From Rhabdornis inornatus (lineage: Eukaryota; Chordata; Aves; Passeriformes; Rhabdornithidae), in contig VWZS01000178.1 of NCBI GenBank assembly GCA_013397075.1, positions 170,614 to 234,613 on the forward strand: a stretch of 64,000 nt of DNA, written 5' to 3'. The notes beneath the pieces were generated by a model. The model ran no database searches and had not been told where the DNA came from. It saw nothing but the letters and a program-made list of their open reading frames with translations. Every line of letters starts with the position of its first letter. Position 1 is the stretch's first letter. A program made the translations under genes and the position numbers. Shown here piece after piece: positions 1 through 13,101 of the stretch.

Positions 1-2493
1 GACTGATTGTCTACGGCTTCCCAAGCTCTTGAATATTACTCTGAAGAGCTATTCCAATGAGGCATTAAAAACATGCTTATATTTTTAAACGAGGCCATCC
101 CAGGATAAAGCATACCAGGCATACGTGTTTTGTTAGATTTTGGCATTAAAACTCTTAGTGCAAACCTAGCTGATGTGTTGTGGGTAGTTGTTGACTATAT
201 ACTTCTGTTGTTTTGTTTGAGTCATGTCTAATTTTGACCCATGGCAACACCACATTTAGACATGATGTCTGATATGTTTCTTTTAAATATCACACATGCT
301 GGTGTGAAAATATTAATCTGATTTCAGACTTTAGATTAATCTTCTTTAAAGCAGAATGTGTGGATCTGTGATGATCCATAAGATCTCAAAAGAGGATTTG
401 AATTACTAAAAAAAAAAAGAGACAAAACTAAAAAGCATTTGCAGGTATATTCACACAAAGCAAAGTAAACAGGTAAAATTGAAAATGAAATTACAAGTGA
501 ATATTCATGATGTTTTACCAGTTGAAAAGAAAAGGTAGTGCACCAACATGGCAGGAAACGTAATAATTGGTTGCTCTTTGATTAAAAAAAATCTGAGAGA
601 CACTAATCTAGATGATGCAAAAGAAGTTTGAGGGATGCTACAAATACTCAAGATCCAGAATGGATTTTCCTGGGTAATTTTGGGGGATGGGGAGCATGGG
701 AAAGGAATTCCATCAAGTTGGTTTCAATACTGACAGGTGTAAAGGACTGTGCTGGTTTCATTTAAAACTACTTGATACGTAAATGCTTTCTTCCTAAGAT
801 GGAACTCCTGATTACATAGCAGCTATGTTATGGGTATACTGTGTATGTACAAATACAAACCAAAATTTGCCTTGAAATTATTTATTACATTTATTTTTTA
901 CCAAATAAAATGTTTCTTTTAAAGCTCAGCTCATTTCTATGTTCGTTTTTTCACTGGCTCATACTGTTATTAACATTTCTCATTTCAAAATTTTAAACTT
1001 TTTTTTTAAAATGCTGACATCACGAATGTTGAGTGAAATGTTACGAATTGAAGTGTCAAAGCTGCTTTGTGGTAGCATCACTGTTTGCAGAACTGTTGTA
1101 TTTTCTATGGGACAAAGAGCTCACACAAGCCACAGAGAAAGGATCAAAGCCAACATCAATAAAATAAAATGTCTGGAATAAAATATTGGTATGATATAAT
1201 GAAAATAAATGGGATCAAAAATGTAGGGGGGTAAAGTCCACAGTGTTAGTATCCCATGTTTGCTTTCAGAGCCTTCTGTCACTTCCTCGCTGTAGTATTT
1301 TGGGTTTGTTTGCCTTCCTGTTAATCCTGCCTTGCTAGTAATGTCTGGTTCAATAGTGTTTTCTTTTTCCTCCTATCTCCGCCTTAATTTCCTCTTGCCT
1401 ATTTAAATTAAGCATCCTTCAGAAAATCTGTTTGCCTATCTCTTGCATTGTACTTGCTACTGAAAAAATAATTTCTAGCACATGGCTTGTGAGAATTAGT
1501 TTCTGACAACTCCATGCATGAGTTGTACCATGGGAGCTCATGAGAAATTGATTTTAATCCTGAATATTTGCTCAGTGCCTGTGAAAAAACAGTAGAAAAA
1601 AATAGTAGCCTTTGCAAACAGGTTATGGGCTATATTTAGACTTAATGGAGGAAGGGAATGAAGAGAAGGAGAGGAAGTTTGCACTTTTTCAGTTTTAAAA
1701 GGTTGTAGAACCTTGAGGTTATTTACCTCATATGAAGACTTTGATGGTTGGGGTTGAGGCGTGGTGTCTGCAGGCACCCATGCACATACCTGTGTGCATA
1801 ATACTGAGCCTCTTGCTTGTACAGGAACTTCAACTTACATTGTAATTTAAGTAAAACTCATCGTGGTTCATTGAGTTCAAGTCTTTTCTCAGTTCCCACA
1901 CACAAAAGTCATTATAATAATTACTACGTCATCTCCTTTGCTTCGTTTTCCTCACCTAGGACAAACGTAAACTTACCCTGCCAGCAACTCTGTGTGCAGC
2001 ATTTCAGCATCACTAAGGAAATACATAAAAACCAAAATGCCTTTCATTTTTAGGACATATCAATTGGATTGAGGAGAAAGTATGCCTATATCCTAATGAG
2101 GATCAATGAATGTATGAGTAGGGGATTTGTGGCAGGAAAGTACGTGCATGCTAGTCATTACTGAAAGTTAAAATGTGACAAAACTTTTTTTGTCAAACCT
2201 TTTTTGAAAACAAAAATATTTAGAGTTTTGGCAGAATTACTTCATTATCCAAGAATTCCTTGTAGATGAGTAAAAGCTGTCATCCCCTTTTGGCTTATGG
2301 GAAGCCCAAAGCTTCACTGTTCCTGAATGCCAGAGTAGCTGTGGGTGCAGACATGGATGTCTCCTTGTTTTACTTCCATTTGGTTCCAGTGCCTTGAATT
2401 TACCAATAATATGGTGACTTGCAGAGTCCATTTACAGGAGTGCAAATTTGGTCTTGTTTAGCACAAGCACATTCCAAACTAAAATGTTGCTAA
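1..2493. other. AT-rich single-copy DNA, no gene seen
   Basis: No repeat family or coding exon is recognised. Open frames here (for example 939-1181 plus, 1408-1777 minus, 1817-2053 plus) overlap on both strands, have AT-biased composition and show no domain motif, so they are read as chance. Short A runs occur at about 409-418. AATAAA-like hexamers occur at several places (for example 904-909), as expected by chance in this base composition. Confidence 0.6.
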
Positions 2494-2562
2494 AATCTGT
2501 ATCCATAGGTTGGATGCAATGATCTCAGAGGTCTTTTCCAACCTAACTGATTATGTGATTCT
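2494..2562 (+). mobile_element. CR1 3'-terminal fragment
   Basis: The stretch reads 'ggttggatgcaatgatctca', then 'gaggtcttttccaacct', then 'gattatgtgattctat'. This is the conserved 3' end of avian CR1 non-LTR retrotransposons: a short structured block followed by 8-base 'attctatg'-like tail repeats. Only the last ~70 bases are present, in line with the extreme 5' truncation typical of CR1 insertions. It has no coding content. The tail has decayed to about two units. Confidence 0.85.
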
Positions 2563-4846
2563 ATTAAGTGCCTGTAAAACTGCAGATCTTTGTATAAACT
2601 AAATGGCCTTTCCATATGCATCTCAAAAACTACAAACTTTCACACTATATTTGTGATACCCATCTATTTTTATCTTGAAGTAGTGACTAGTAGTACTTGG
2701 GACACTATATTGTGATAACTGTCAGTAAGTAGACCACCCTTTAAAAAAAAAAAAGAAAAAAAGATTAACCATTACTCTGTGTGCAGTGGCCAGTTTCAAA
2801 TCAGTTAGCCATGGTCTTCACAACTGTTCTGTTCACCTTGCTCATCAAAACAAAAATATCTTAGTGGTTGCTAAGGTGGGACAGGCAGCTGGATCTTAAG
2901 TCTGTTCAAGTCCATTTATACCTACACCAGAGTGATGCAGAGAGCTCAGCTTGTAAGTAGATAAACCAATGTGGCAGACAGGCCTTGGAGTCAGGATGTT
3001 CTCAGAAACTCCTCATGATTGTTTGTCTAACTAAAAACATTACAGCAATCAGTGCAGGCCATAGGGAAGCAGGTGGTTACCAGATACTCGTTCTCACAGT
3101 TAGCTGGAGAAGTGCCATAAAGATGTCATGCATACCTCAAGATTCATATCATCTGTTCCTCCTTCTCTGATCAGAACAAGGGTTTGGGAAAAAACCAAAA
3201 AAAATTGGAGGAAAAGAGATCTGGGAAGATCAGAAGCTTGTTTGACAGCAGATTTTTTTTATTATGCTACATAAAAAGTCTTCAGGAGGACAGCATCTGT
3301 CACTGGTAATTTGACAAATAAGTAACCTGCTGAGTTTTAGTTGCCTCATTGACACCCATCTCAGGCTCTTACAGTCCCTGCACTGCAAATTCTTCGTGGT
3401 GGGAAGAATATTCTGGAGCAATGTCCTTGTATACAGCCTCTTTTCAGCCAGGTAATTCACAGTGGTGTCTCTGCCGCTGTTCAAGGGATTGCACCATTGT
3501 CCAAGAGATTGTGTCATCATCCTTTGATGCTTCAAATGATTGGGCAGAGATAGGATCACACATCATGGATGAGAATAGTTTCCTTCTCACTTGCTGGGAA
3601 GACATCAGCTGTGAAAGGGAAGCTTGTTTTGCTCTGCAGATTTCAAGAACAGATGTCCCACAAATTAGCTTTTTTTTTAAACTGAATTTCCTTTTTTTTC
3701 ATGCAAAATGTGCAGACTTCAAGCAATAAAACTTCTCAAACAATAAAATGCTGAACTTTAGGAAATTATAAGCAGAATGAAGGTTTTTCCTGAAGCATTT
3801 TTGTCCTTTTTTTTTTCCCCCCACCATAAATGTGGCCAGAGAGAAAAAAAAGCCATGAAAGTAAGAGTAAACCAGAAGGCACCTTTATATCTCATACTTG
3901 CTCGTACTTTTTTCCTAACATGACTTCTGTGTTAGCTATTGGTTTTATGTCTGTACTGCAAACCTGTGGGCTCAAGTTGCTCCTCAAACCCACATTTCAC
4001 AGACTCGTGTTTAGCCCTGCTTTTATCTTATCATATTACTTCTTTCACTTCTCTGAGGTGAAGTTATCTGTATAGGAATATATTTTTCCTGAGGCGCATT
4101 ACTTGTTACAGAGCTAATATTTTAAGGGTTATCTATATATCCAAGCATACATTCTCACATGAGCTTATTTGCTACCTTCATCAGCTCTAGAGACAAATAT
4201 ATTCAACAATGGTCTGTAATTCAAAAGAGATTACTTTCTCAGTAGATAAAAATTTACAGTCTATAGTCTTTAGATTAACAGGGAATATTTTATTCAGTCA
4301 ACAAGCCAGTAATTTGTTTGGATTATCTTTCAGATCAATTATTTATGAAAATGTCAATCTCATTACCTTGAGAGATTAATAATAAAGGAAGTTGATAGTT
4401 GACAGTTTAAATTCAAACATTTACTTCACCTGCATTTCCTTGAGCAAGAACTATTGTATGTTTCCTTTTTTTATAAAAAAACCTTTTAATTTTTCATTTC
4501 CTAAGATCAAAAGTATTTTATTAATCAATAGATCTTATTCCTTTGAATTTCAAATAATTCACTCCATTATCATGACTGCCTTGGGTTCCAAAATTATAGA
4601 AACACAAGAGACATGACTTTGCAAATTTTATGTATCTTTAGTTTCAAGAAGTATGCCATTAAGCATATTTTAGCATGTTCCTTCACAAATAATGGATTGC
4701 TTTCTCCTCTTATTGAGAAATAAGAGCCATTGTGCTCTTGAACTATTTAGAAATACTTTTAATGTGACAGGAAATGTGGGTCAATGTATTTATATCTTAA
4801 CACTTGTGTGCACATCTGTAAATCGCTTAATTAAATGCAAAAAAGA
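2563..4846. other. Unannotated AT-rich stretch
   Basis: Holds an interrupted A run near 2743-2762 and T runs near 3670-3680 and 3700-3708. Between about 3230 and 3730 both strands are open at once (109 codons minus, 126 codons plus). Neither translation shows a recognisable domain, and neither start sits in a convincing Kozak context. I see no gene or repeat that can be supported. Confidence 0.5.
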
Positions 4847-4905
4847 ATCATAGGGCAGAAGGGTATATTAATCCTTCCACTTGCTTGAGGCAACCAAAAT
4901 GTACA
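4847..4905 (-). mobile_element. Possible very old CR1 3' end
   Basis: 'aaagaatcataggg', 'cagaaggg' and a pyrimidine-rich 'ccttccacttgcttgaggca' follow the order seen at the reversed 3' end of CR1 (tail units, then the purine-rich stem). Divergence is high and only ~60 bases can be aligned by eye, so chance resemblance is possible. Confidence 0.3.
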
Positions 4906-7445
4906 TTGGCATATTTTAATTCCCTGCCAGCAGCAAGCCAAATTAGCCGTGCTTCAAAGTGACAAACAAAATAAGGTGGCAACTAAAATATCATGAAGCC
5001 CAGCATTTCACATGGAGCACTACGCTCACCTGTGCCTTTAGTCTTTAAGCACAAATCTCAGATGATTACAAAAGCTAGATGCCTCTGTTATTTTCATGAG
5101 TAGAGTTTGCCCACACTGAGCAGTAGAGGTGGAGCAGAGCCCATCCCACAGGGTGCTCAGCACGCAGGGTGGGGGATACCTCACCTGGCATTCCTAGTGT
5201 TTCCCAACAACTGCATGGACTCCTGTCCAAATGCTCTGTATATATCCCCTAGTCTCCCTACAATTGTTTTTATTTGTTTAATTTGAGTGTGAAGCTCAAA
5301 CCTAGAGGTAGAAGATCTGTATCCTGTTCCGACTCACGCACTATCAGGTTAAAGAGAAAATTCAGTCCCAAAACCCTTTTTCTTGATGCTGATGAGTGAC
5401 CACACCAGGCTTCAGTGAGATTGCTATTACTGGCAGGGAAGCTGTTTGAGAAACTGAAACAATCTTCCTGAATATCACAAAAAGGGAGAAAGCAAAAAAA
5501 TCTCTCCCGTCAATATTTTTTATGTTACTTTTGGTGTGGAAGCAGATTATTGTGGCAGGGATAAATGCTTAGAAGGCCAGAGCAGGAACAAGTAGTGTGA
5601 TTTCTCACTTCTCCATTGGAAAGCACACAAGGTGACACAAAACCATAAGAAGCAGGAATCTGACCTCGTCAGTACAGTGAGTTAATAGCTATTCCTGTAA
5701 GTACTTCTGAGTAGTCTCAAGCAGGTCTGGTCTGTGGTGTTGTCTGACAAAAATTTCACAGATCAAAATCACACAATCATCATAAAGGACCTGGTCTTCA
5801 GTTTTCCCTCATTTCCTGAAAGAATTTTTCTCTCCTCACACTGCTACTCATGCATTCGTGGGTCCAGCACAGCATCAGCATCAATGCATAATGATACTCC
5901 AGAGAAAAATGCAAGCTACAGTCAATTTTGCAGGTATAATGAGACTGCTAAAGTATCTTAAGTGCCACAGTTAACAGCCTGCTCAGATATCTCTGTTCTT
6001 TAGTGTGGAGTAAAGTATAGACATGGCTACTGAAGAGATGACAAAACTGGCATTTAAAACACCCCCAGTTTCTGAGGTTCAGTGTTAATGTACCAGTGTG
6101 ATAGTAGTCTTTGCATGATAAGTGATTATATCCTGTGATGTTTTTATACATATAATATTTATAGTATTAAATAAATAATCATTCAATACTTAATACTGAT
6201 TTGTTTAATCTCACAAGGTATTAAAAATGCCCCAGAATAAAGTGCATATTAATAAACATCTCTGGTTTTGTAGATGGTTCCTTATTGGCCTTCAAGTAAG
6301 AATAGAGTGTTCTCTGAATTTTACTTTAGCTAGTAATCAATTACAGGAAATGATACTTAGGAAACATGCAATTAATTTGCTTTAAATATGGTGATGATGC
6401 AGGCGTAAAAGGATCACCACCAGAAAAACGGGTACAGAAAACAGAAACCTGATGATAGAGTTTTTCAAACATCCTTTTGGTTTTGTTTTTAGTTTGGATT
6501 TTCTTTTTATGCGCATGATGCACATTCGCTGTACAGATGAAAAAATACAAACCAATCATAAAGTAAAAGTAGCGTGAATGAATGCATTCTGCTTGCTGTA
6601 AAACAGCAATGTATTCAATACTTCTAGCTAGTATTAGAGCCCACAGCTGCTACATCTGAACAACACTGAGGCAATTTCCATGCTGATTTACACCTGAGAG
6701 AAGGCAGTCCCAAGTCCTGATTCTCAGGATGGGCAATATTTTTAAATTAAGTACTGGACTAGCACATGGGAGATTAAGATTCAGCAGCTCTTACACAGGT
6801 GTCTTATGTAACCAATTAGGATTTGATTTCTAAACACATCGTGCAACCCCATTTTTCTATCTTTTTTTTTGTCCTCTAAACTAGAATAAAGAAGCGGAGA
6901 TGGATACAAGGACCAAAAGGTCCTTGTTTCTTCTACCGCTGACCTAATTTCTCAATTAACAGACACCTCTTTTCTTGTCCTTGCCTGTTTTACTACCTGA
7001 TTGTCCATCAGTTGTTCTCTACAGAGGTAGTCCAAGGGAGCTACTGGTTCTCCCTCAGCTCCATGCAGACTTTCTGTATCAACCATGGACACAAAAAGAC
7101 CAGGGATAGATGGAACAATGGGGTACCTTAAATGCAAAAAATGGAGGCAAGCTTAACTGAGAAACTTTTGAGGCAGAGTTATGAGAAAGGTGAGATAATT
7201 GTCTCTCTGCCAGCAAGATCTGGGCCCATTAGGGATGACCAAAGCAGAATTTAAGTGGTCAGAAATTACAATACTGACAGCTTACATGTCTGCAGTGACT
7301 TTCTAGTCTGCAAGAAACCAGGTCGGCTTTTGAGGTTTAATAATTTGGATCAATGTAAGTAAATTGGGTGTTATGCTGGAGGTACTTTAGTTGGGGTAGC
7401 TTCTGGTCCATTTTTGCTCTTCCTTGTACATAGTAACTACACTGT
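4906..7445. other. AT-rich stretch, nothing recognised
   Basis: No repeat tail, long microsatellite or coding exon could be identified. The frames at 5734-5961, 5948-6151, 6341-6559 and 6952-7137 are short, lie on conflicting strands and lack motifs. Confidence 0.5.
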
Positions 7446-7542
7446 AAGAGGAAAAGAAACAAAAACAAAAGCAAAACAAAACAGACAAAAAACCCCACCC
7501 AAACAAGAAGACCCAAAAAAACCCCCTAAAAAACGAAAACCC
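7446..7542. repeat. A/C-rich low-complexity tract with a single T
   Basis: 97 consecutive bases contain only one T (position 7527). The tract is A-rich with interspersed G in its left half and shifts to C-runs ('aaccccaccc', 'aaaccccct') in its right half. The reverse strand is therefore a T/G-rich ladder. The frame that translates through it is lysine-rich purely because of composition. Confidence 0.85.
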
Positions 7543-10500
7543 TCTTCCATTTACCTGTCTGCATTATACCAGGGACAAAATACATCTCCTTGTGTCCATG
7601 GTACAATTGGCTGCTGCAGTCTCATATCTTTTCTGTCTAGACAGTAAGAAATCCTAAATTGCCTCTTAATGTATCCTTTTTTAAAATTCTCTGAGTTATA
7701 CTCATTATAACCTCCAGGACAGAGTGATGAAAAAGTTTCTCCTGCTTCTTCACTAGGTGAAACTACTTCTATAACTTACAGTTAGGTTTATTTGAATAGG
7801 TTGAGTGTAACTTTACAGATTTGAGAAAAAGATGGAAACAACTGTGCTGTGTAAATATCTTTAACATTGGTCATTGCAATCTGCAGCACTTCCAGCAGTA
7901 TTACTCTGAATAAATATCTGTGGATTTCTGGAACTTTTACTATGGAGGCTTGTACATTACTTGTTCTTCAATAATTGTATTTGTTTCAACGGTGCTCTTA
8001 AACTAAAATGTTTGGTTTTGGTTTAAGAAATCTACTGTGGCAACAAAACAGTAACTCTAAGTTTGTTGCTTTTTAAGGTAACATTACTTAACAATTGTAG
8101 AAATCATTCCACTCTGTTTATTCTTTTTCTCACAATTTTCTGCTGAGATGGAAAAATGAGATGACAAATGCTAGGCATCTAGGTGTCTGCTTCTCCTCAT
8201 GGCACTGAGAGCAAAGCCAGTGCGCTATAGGGAGAAAGAAGGCTGCATGGAACTAAGCAGGATGATGGGGGCTACTGGACCAACCACTCAGAAAGGAGGG
8301 GAGAAGACGTAAAATTAATCCCCAAGTCTCTGTCAGTAGCTCACAATGTTTTAAGGAGGATTTTGTTCCTCACTGTTGCTCCTTGATTTCATTTTGCCCC
8401 TTCAGACTGAGCTATTTCTGTGAATTTTTAGACTTAAAAATATTTAGAAAAACTTTTCCAAAGCAGCTTGACCACTGCATTCAGTCATTCTGAAGTGGAA
8501 ATTCCAGAACAACCAGTTCAAAAAGAGGCACTTACTTTCAAAGAAGACAGCGTGTGCAAAAGGGGAAACATAACAGTCAAAAATGATTGACTGGAATGAC
8601 TTTTAAGCATTATCTTGAAATGGTCCCATCTCTCTTCTGTTGTTCTCTGATTTGGGATATTTTACAACAGCTGACTTTTGTATGGCTGCCCAGCATCATC
8701 CTGGCTGTGCTGAAGCTTTGGGAGCTGCACTTCTGTGCAGCAGTACAGTGTGGTGTGTCCCATTCTCACTCCCGCCTGCAACCCCCAGCGCCGGGTATGT
8801 CCCTGGCACACCATACAGGAGTCACAAAGGTGTTATGCAAGGTGGGTAGAGGGCAACCTCAGTGTCCTCCTTCCTGCATGAGGCCTGAAACTGCTGCTGC
8901 ACATGGAACTGTTGCTGTTCTTCTCATGTGGCAATCTCTTCCTTGAGAGAGTATTCTCAAGGGATGCATAGCATTTATTTATTGTAACCTTTGGGCTTAA
9001 TGTGCAAGCTGCACTGTGCATTTTATGACTCTGTTTGATCATCTGCGGATTATGTCTATGTAAGCTGTCTCTGTGGGTACAAGTTTGCTTTGGCATCTTT
9101 TTTTCAACAGATTCAGTGTTTCCTGATTTAGTTTAGCATTATTCAGCTTGTGACCTGTGAATTGCTGTTGCTCCATTGAACATCACAGGTGTTCCACAAA
9201 ATTATTTCAGACTGTCCCTCCTTCCCACCCCAGAAAAGATACCACAAACAACCCTGCTGTGTAGACAGGTATGAAATGATGCAACATGAGTGAAATCAAA
9301 TAATAAATGAGGAATTAAAATTTAGGCTGTTGTTCTGTGTTGAAAAGAATAACTTTGTTTTGGGACTTTATGAATTAGTCCTTCCTTTTTCTCTGTGAAT
9401 AGTAGGCAGTCCTCTAACTAAATAACTTAGCTGAAATGCCAGTTAAAGAAAATAAATTTGCATTTTGTTTTTGATACTTTGAAAGGCTTTTTGCACTTTA
9501 CTGATACTCCAGCCACAATATAGTCCCAAGTTGGGCACTTAAAATTTCTTAGCAGTATTTTTTTCAAAAGTGTAGCTTGCTAATACCAAATATGCTAATA
9601 ATGAGGTTTCTTCACAAGTTTGTGATGTAATGGATAAAATCTTCAGAAAATTCCTATAATTTTATTGCTAGTGTTTCTGTAATTGCCAGCTATGATACAT
9701 CAGCTGCATTAGACTTTGCTTTCTGAAATAGAACAAAAATATTGCTCCTTTTCAGGTCTGTATTAAGAACATCCTGCGGAAAGATGTCTTAGAATAACTT
9801 CTAGGGGATGTGAAGGACAGGTGTTGTGCACTTATCCCAAACGATACTTTTGTTTTCAGCTAGTGTCTTATCAATATGTCCTTGGAGAAAACTTGCAGTT
9901 AGCCCCAGATGCAGCTCCTGTGGATGAACAACCTCTTCTAAACCTGTTTTTAGCAGAGCCTTGGGCCCTGTCCTTCACCTGTGTCCTCAGAGCAGGGCAA
10001 GTCAGGGTGTTCACTCTCACGAGATGGAGACCATCAGCAGTCTCTGTGAAACAAAGCAGTGTGTACTTGTTGTCTGAAAGCAGTGGACAGGGACAGTGCA
10101 GTTCCTGAGGGAGGCTGCTGTGTTAGTCCATGGTGTTAGCTGCAGAGCATGCCAGCTGGCCAGGCTCCTGTTTGCAAACCCCAGCTCACCTCCCTTCGCA
10201 TCCCAGCCACTCCTATGGCACAGGGTCGGCCTCTCCCTTTGTTCCCTTTATCTGTTTTAATCACCTGATGTCTTTGAAGTCACTTCAAAGGTCTCCTGTT
10301 AAAAATTCATATCCAGTAGATGAAGCTTCCTGTTGTTTCAGGCAGGAAAACTGCCTCAAGTATTTGTCCTGTTCATGTCTTGATGCTTCATTCAACAGCT
10401 GGCTGCATTTCCCTGCATCTCCTTGCCTCCTAACCATGTGCTTAACCCTTCAGAACCTCTTACAAACAGCATGTAGGAATGAAGACAAATAGTGAAGACA

Positions 10501-12744
10501 AAGTGTTTTATTACATTTAATTGTGCAACTATTGTGCAAAGTTTGCCAGGCATTCTATGTGACTATCACATATTAATGATTATCAGAGGATCTGGAGAAA
10601 ACAGCTTCCTTTCCCGCTAGTTTTTGCATCTGAACAAATCCACTGGCCTTCACAATGATTTTCTTACATTTCAGTGATGTGATATTGGACAGAAGTTTCG
10701 TGTGTTTGTCTCTTACTGTACCAGTGCGTGAGGATCACCCACATTGAAGTCATTACTCACAGTCATAATCCATAAATATTCCTTTACGGCTGTTAATGTT
10801 GTTATTTTGTGTGAAGTTGTTATTATTTAATATCCACAATTAAAATCCTACTCAGTATTCTCAAGGTGCAGCTGTCAAATATGTAGTAATGAGGTGGTTT
10901 TATAGGACTAAAGCTGAGATGCCTTAGAGCTATCAACTGGTGAATCTTACCAAAACTTCGAAGGACTCAGTAGAGCAAATAGAAAAATTTTAGGCCTCAT
11001 ACATCTGTTTTGTCCTAGGTAATTTACTAGAAATGGGAAACTGAGGATTTCCTCGATGTTCCCTCTGCTGTCAGCAGTATCTGCTTCTGTTCCAACTTGG
11101 TCACCTTCAAGTATGGCTGTCTGGGGAGGGAGCAGAGACCAGAGCACCACTGATCTATGTTTTAGTTCATGTGTTTCTCTCTGAATTACAGCTAACTTAC
11201 ATACCCTCTTGCTGTCCCCTCAGTTGTGAATATCTCAACCATAGAGAAAATATGAGTCATTCTGTGCTGGAAGTCTTTATTTTATCACATCTGTGTGGGA
11301 AATTTTGTGTACTCTGTAATAACATCTTCATGTTTATGAACAGACATTCAGTACATGCTTTGATCTTTTTTACAAAGTGCTGAACTGATTTATTTGAATC
11401 ACAGTATTTCTCTTAAAAACACCTAGTTCAGATCTGAACTGCAAGATAAACTCTGAAGGGAATGCGAACTATGGCAAAGTGGATATTGCTCAATTATTTT
11501 CTAAAATTTCTTCTCTGAATCTACCCTGAAATGACCTAGTAGATGTCTATATTCACAACAGAAAGTGGGACCTGGAGGTCTCCTCAGTGCAAAATGTTTT
11601 GCTCTAAGGAGAGGAAGAATCAAGAAAACATGCCCATAGTAATGACACCGACACAGCTGCAGAAAAGGTTTGACTGCAGAAAATAAAATTTAAAAAAAAA
11701 TTAAAGGGTTTTCACTAGAATTACTTTTTTATTCATCTACTCTGAACTTTCTTAGGCTCTCCTCAGAGATGTCACACCCAATGACAACTCTGAAGTCTGT
11801 AAGTCAAGCCTCTTGATTATGGGCATGGCTGTCCACTTAAGCATACTCCCTGTTGACTCACCTGAAAGTGCAGCTTACAAAATGTCCTGAAAGGCTCATA
11901 TTCATTGGAGCAAAGTGAACAGGCAGAATTTCTCTGGGATGATTGTCTTGCATGTTGCACACCTGCCTAATAACAAAGAAGTGGAAGTCATTCAGGGATG
12001 AATGCATTCAAAACCTTCATCTCCATGGAAATAGATGTAAGATTAGTACAGAATGAAGAACAGGCCTTCAATTAAGTCATGAGGTATGAAATCTGACCTA
12101 AGTTAGCTCTTTGCAGTACTTCTCAGGCATGTTTATTACTGAAGATGGAAGAAGTGTAATTCATTGGCATATGTGTATCTCTCCCTACCCGCAAGGCTGC
12201 TCAGCTAAGGAAGGGAGTTTATTTTCTGATGCCATGGGAAAATACATAGTCTTCATGAATATTAAAAGTTTTAGTCCATACTACAGGTCTACTTGAACTT
12301 AGCACATGCTATTTTCTCGACTATGTTTATCTTCAGTTCTACCTTAGGATGGAACGTGTAAATATCATCCTTAATTATAATTAAATTGTTCCCAAACTGT
12401 ATTATTCTCAACTTAGAGAAAGCTGTACTCTAAGCAGCAACCAAATTGGAGACAAGGTTGACCTCTTTGGTATGACATCTTATTCCAGCTCTGCCAATAT
12501 AAAGGAAGGGTAGAGTGCAATACAACAGCAAGGCTTCCAAAACAACGCAGGCACTGAACAGTTCTTCATTTTATTTGTTAACCCATCAGCCATAAACTCA
12601 AGCCAAGGTGTGGCATGAGGATAACACAAAGAGATAAGCCATAACATTTCTTATCTTACTGATAACAGAATCAAGGTGACTTTTAAAGTGAATCTTTGAA
12701 ATGATGAATACTGTAGGATAATGAAGACTGATTACCATCATACA
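7543..12744. other. Single-copy stretch with two slightly GC-richer islands
   Basis: No gene or known repeat is recognised. About 8640-8960 and 9880-10480 are visibly less AT-rich and hold frames of 119, 95 and 120 codons (8587-8946, 9821-10108, 10130-10492, all plus). The translations are cysteine- and serine-rich without domain signatures, and I could not find matched splice sites that would make exons of them. A 19-base palindrome lies at 10272-10290. Confidence 0.5.
10272..10290. repeat. 19-base palindrome containing inverted CTTTGAA motifs
   Basis: Arms 'ctttgaagt' (10272-10280) and 'acttcaaag' (10282-10290) are exact reverse complements around one central base. CTTTGAA/TTCAAAG resembles the core bound by TCF/LEF HMG-box factors, so the site could be read as two opposed TCF-like cores. 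A chance palindrome is equally possible. Confidence 0.5.
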
Positions 12745-13003
12745 GAAGCACAGAATATTCTGAGCTGGAAAGGACCCACTAGGATCATCAAAGTCCAACT
12801 CCTGGCCCTGCACAGGATACCCTGTGCCTGAGAGCACTGTCCAAACAATTCCTGAACTCTGTCAGGCTTAGTGCTGTGACCACTTTCCTGGGAGGCCTGT
12901 TCCAGTGCCCAACCACTCTCTGGGTGAAGTAGCTTTTTCTAATATCCAACCTACACCTCCCTTGACATATATTCAGGCCATTCCCTTGAGTGTTCATGTC
13001 ACT
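12745..13003 (-). mobile_element. CR1 3' fragment (ORF2 end and 3' tail)
   Basis: Read on the minus strand, it runs from a 'gaacaggcctcccaggaaag'-like block, through 'ttggactttgatgatcctag', 'gggtcctttccagctcagaa' to 'tattctgtgcttctgt'. This is the avian CR1 order. The minus-strand translation keeps the ORF2 C-terminal flavour (…GHWNRPPRKVV…, compare the CR1 motif HWNRLPREVV). It is about 260 bases, truncated at 5'. The tail at the plus-strand left edge has decayed. Confidence 0.88.
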
Positions 13004-13083
13004 GAAATGACATATAACTTGCTTGTTAAGCCATTTGTCAGATAATTTTAAAAATGAGCAAGCCAACATGAATTATAAAAATC

Positions 13084-13101
13084 TTTTTTTTTTTTTTTTT
13101 T
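13084..13101. repeat. T18 homopolymer
   Basis: 18 consecutive T directly left of an A-rich segment, about 80 bases beyond the 5' end of the neighbouring CR1 fragment. No gene-derived sequence that would make this the tail of a minus-strand retrocopy is evident to its right. Confidence 0.9.

Noticed and set aside
3230..3729. Overlapping open frames of 109 (minus) and 126 (plus) codons
   Set aside because: Both strands are open over the same bases, the translations have no domain or repeat motif, and codon content follows local composition. No splice sites or promoter support either.
13084..13101. T18 run as the tail of a minus-strand processed pseudogene
   Set aside because: No gene-like sequence, poly(A) signal or flanking duplication could be found to its right.
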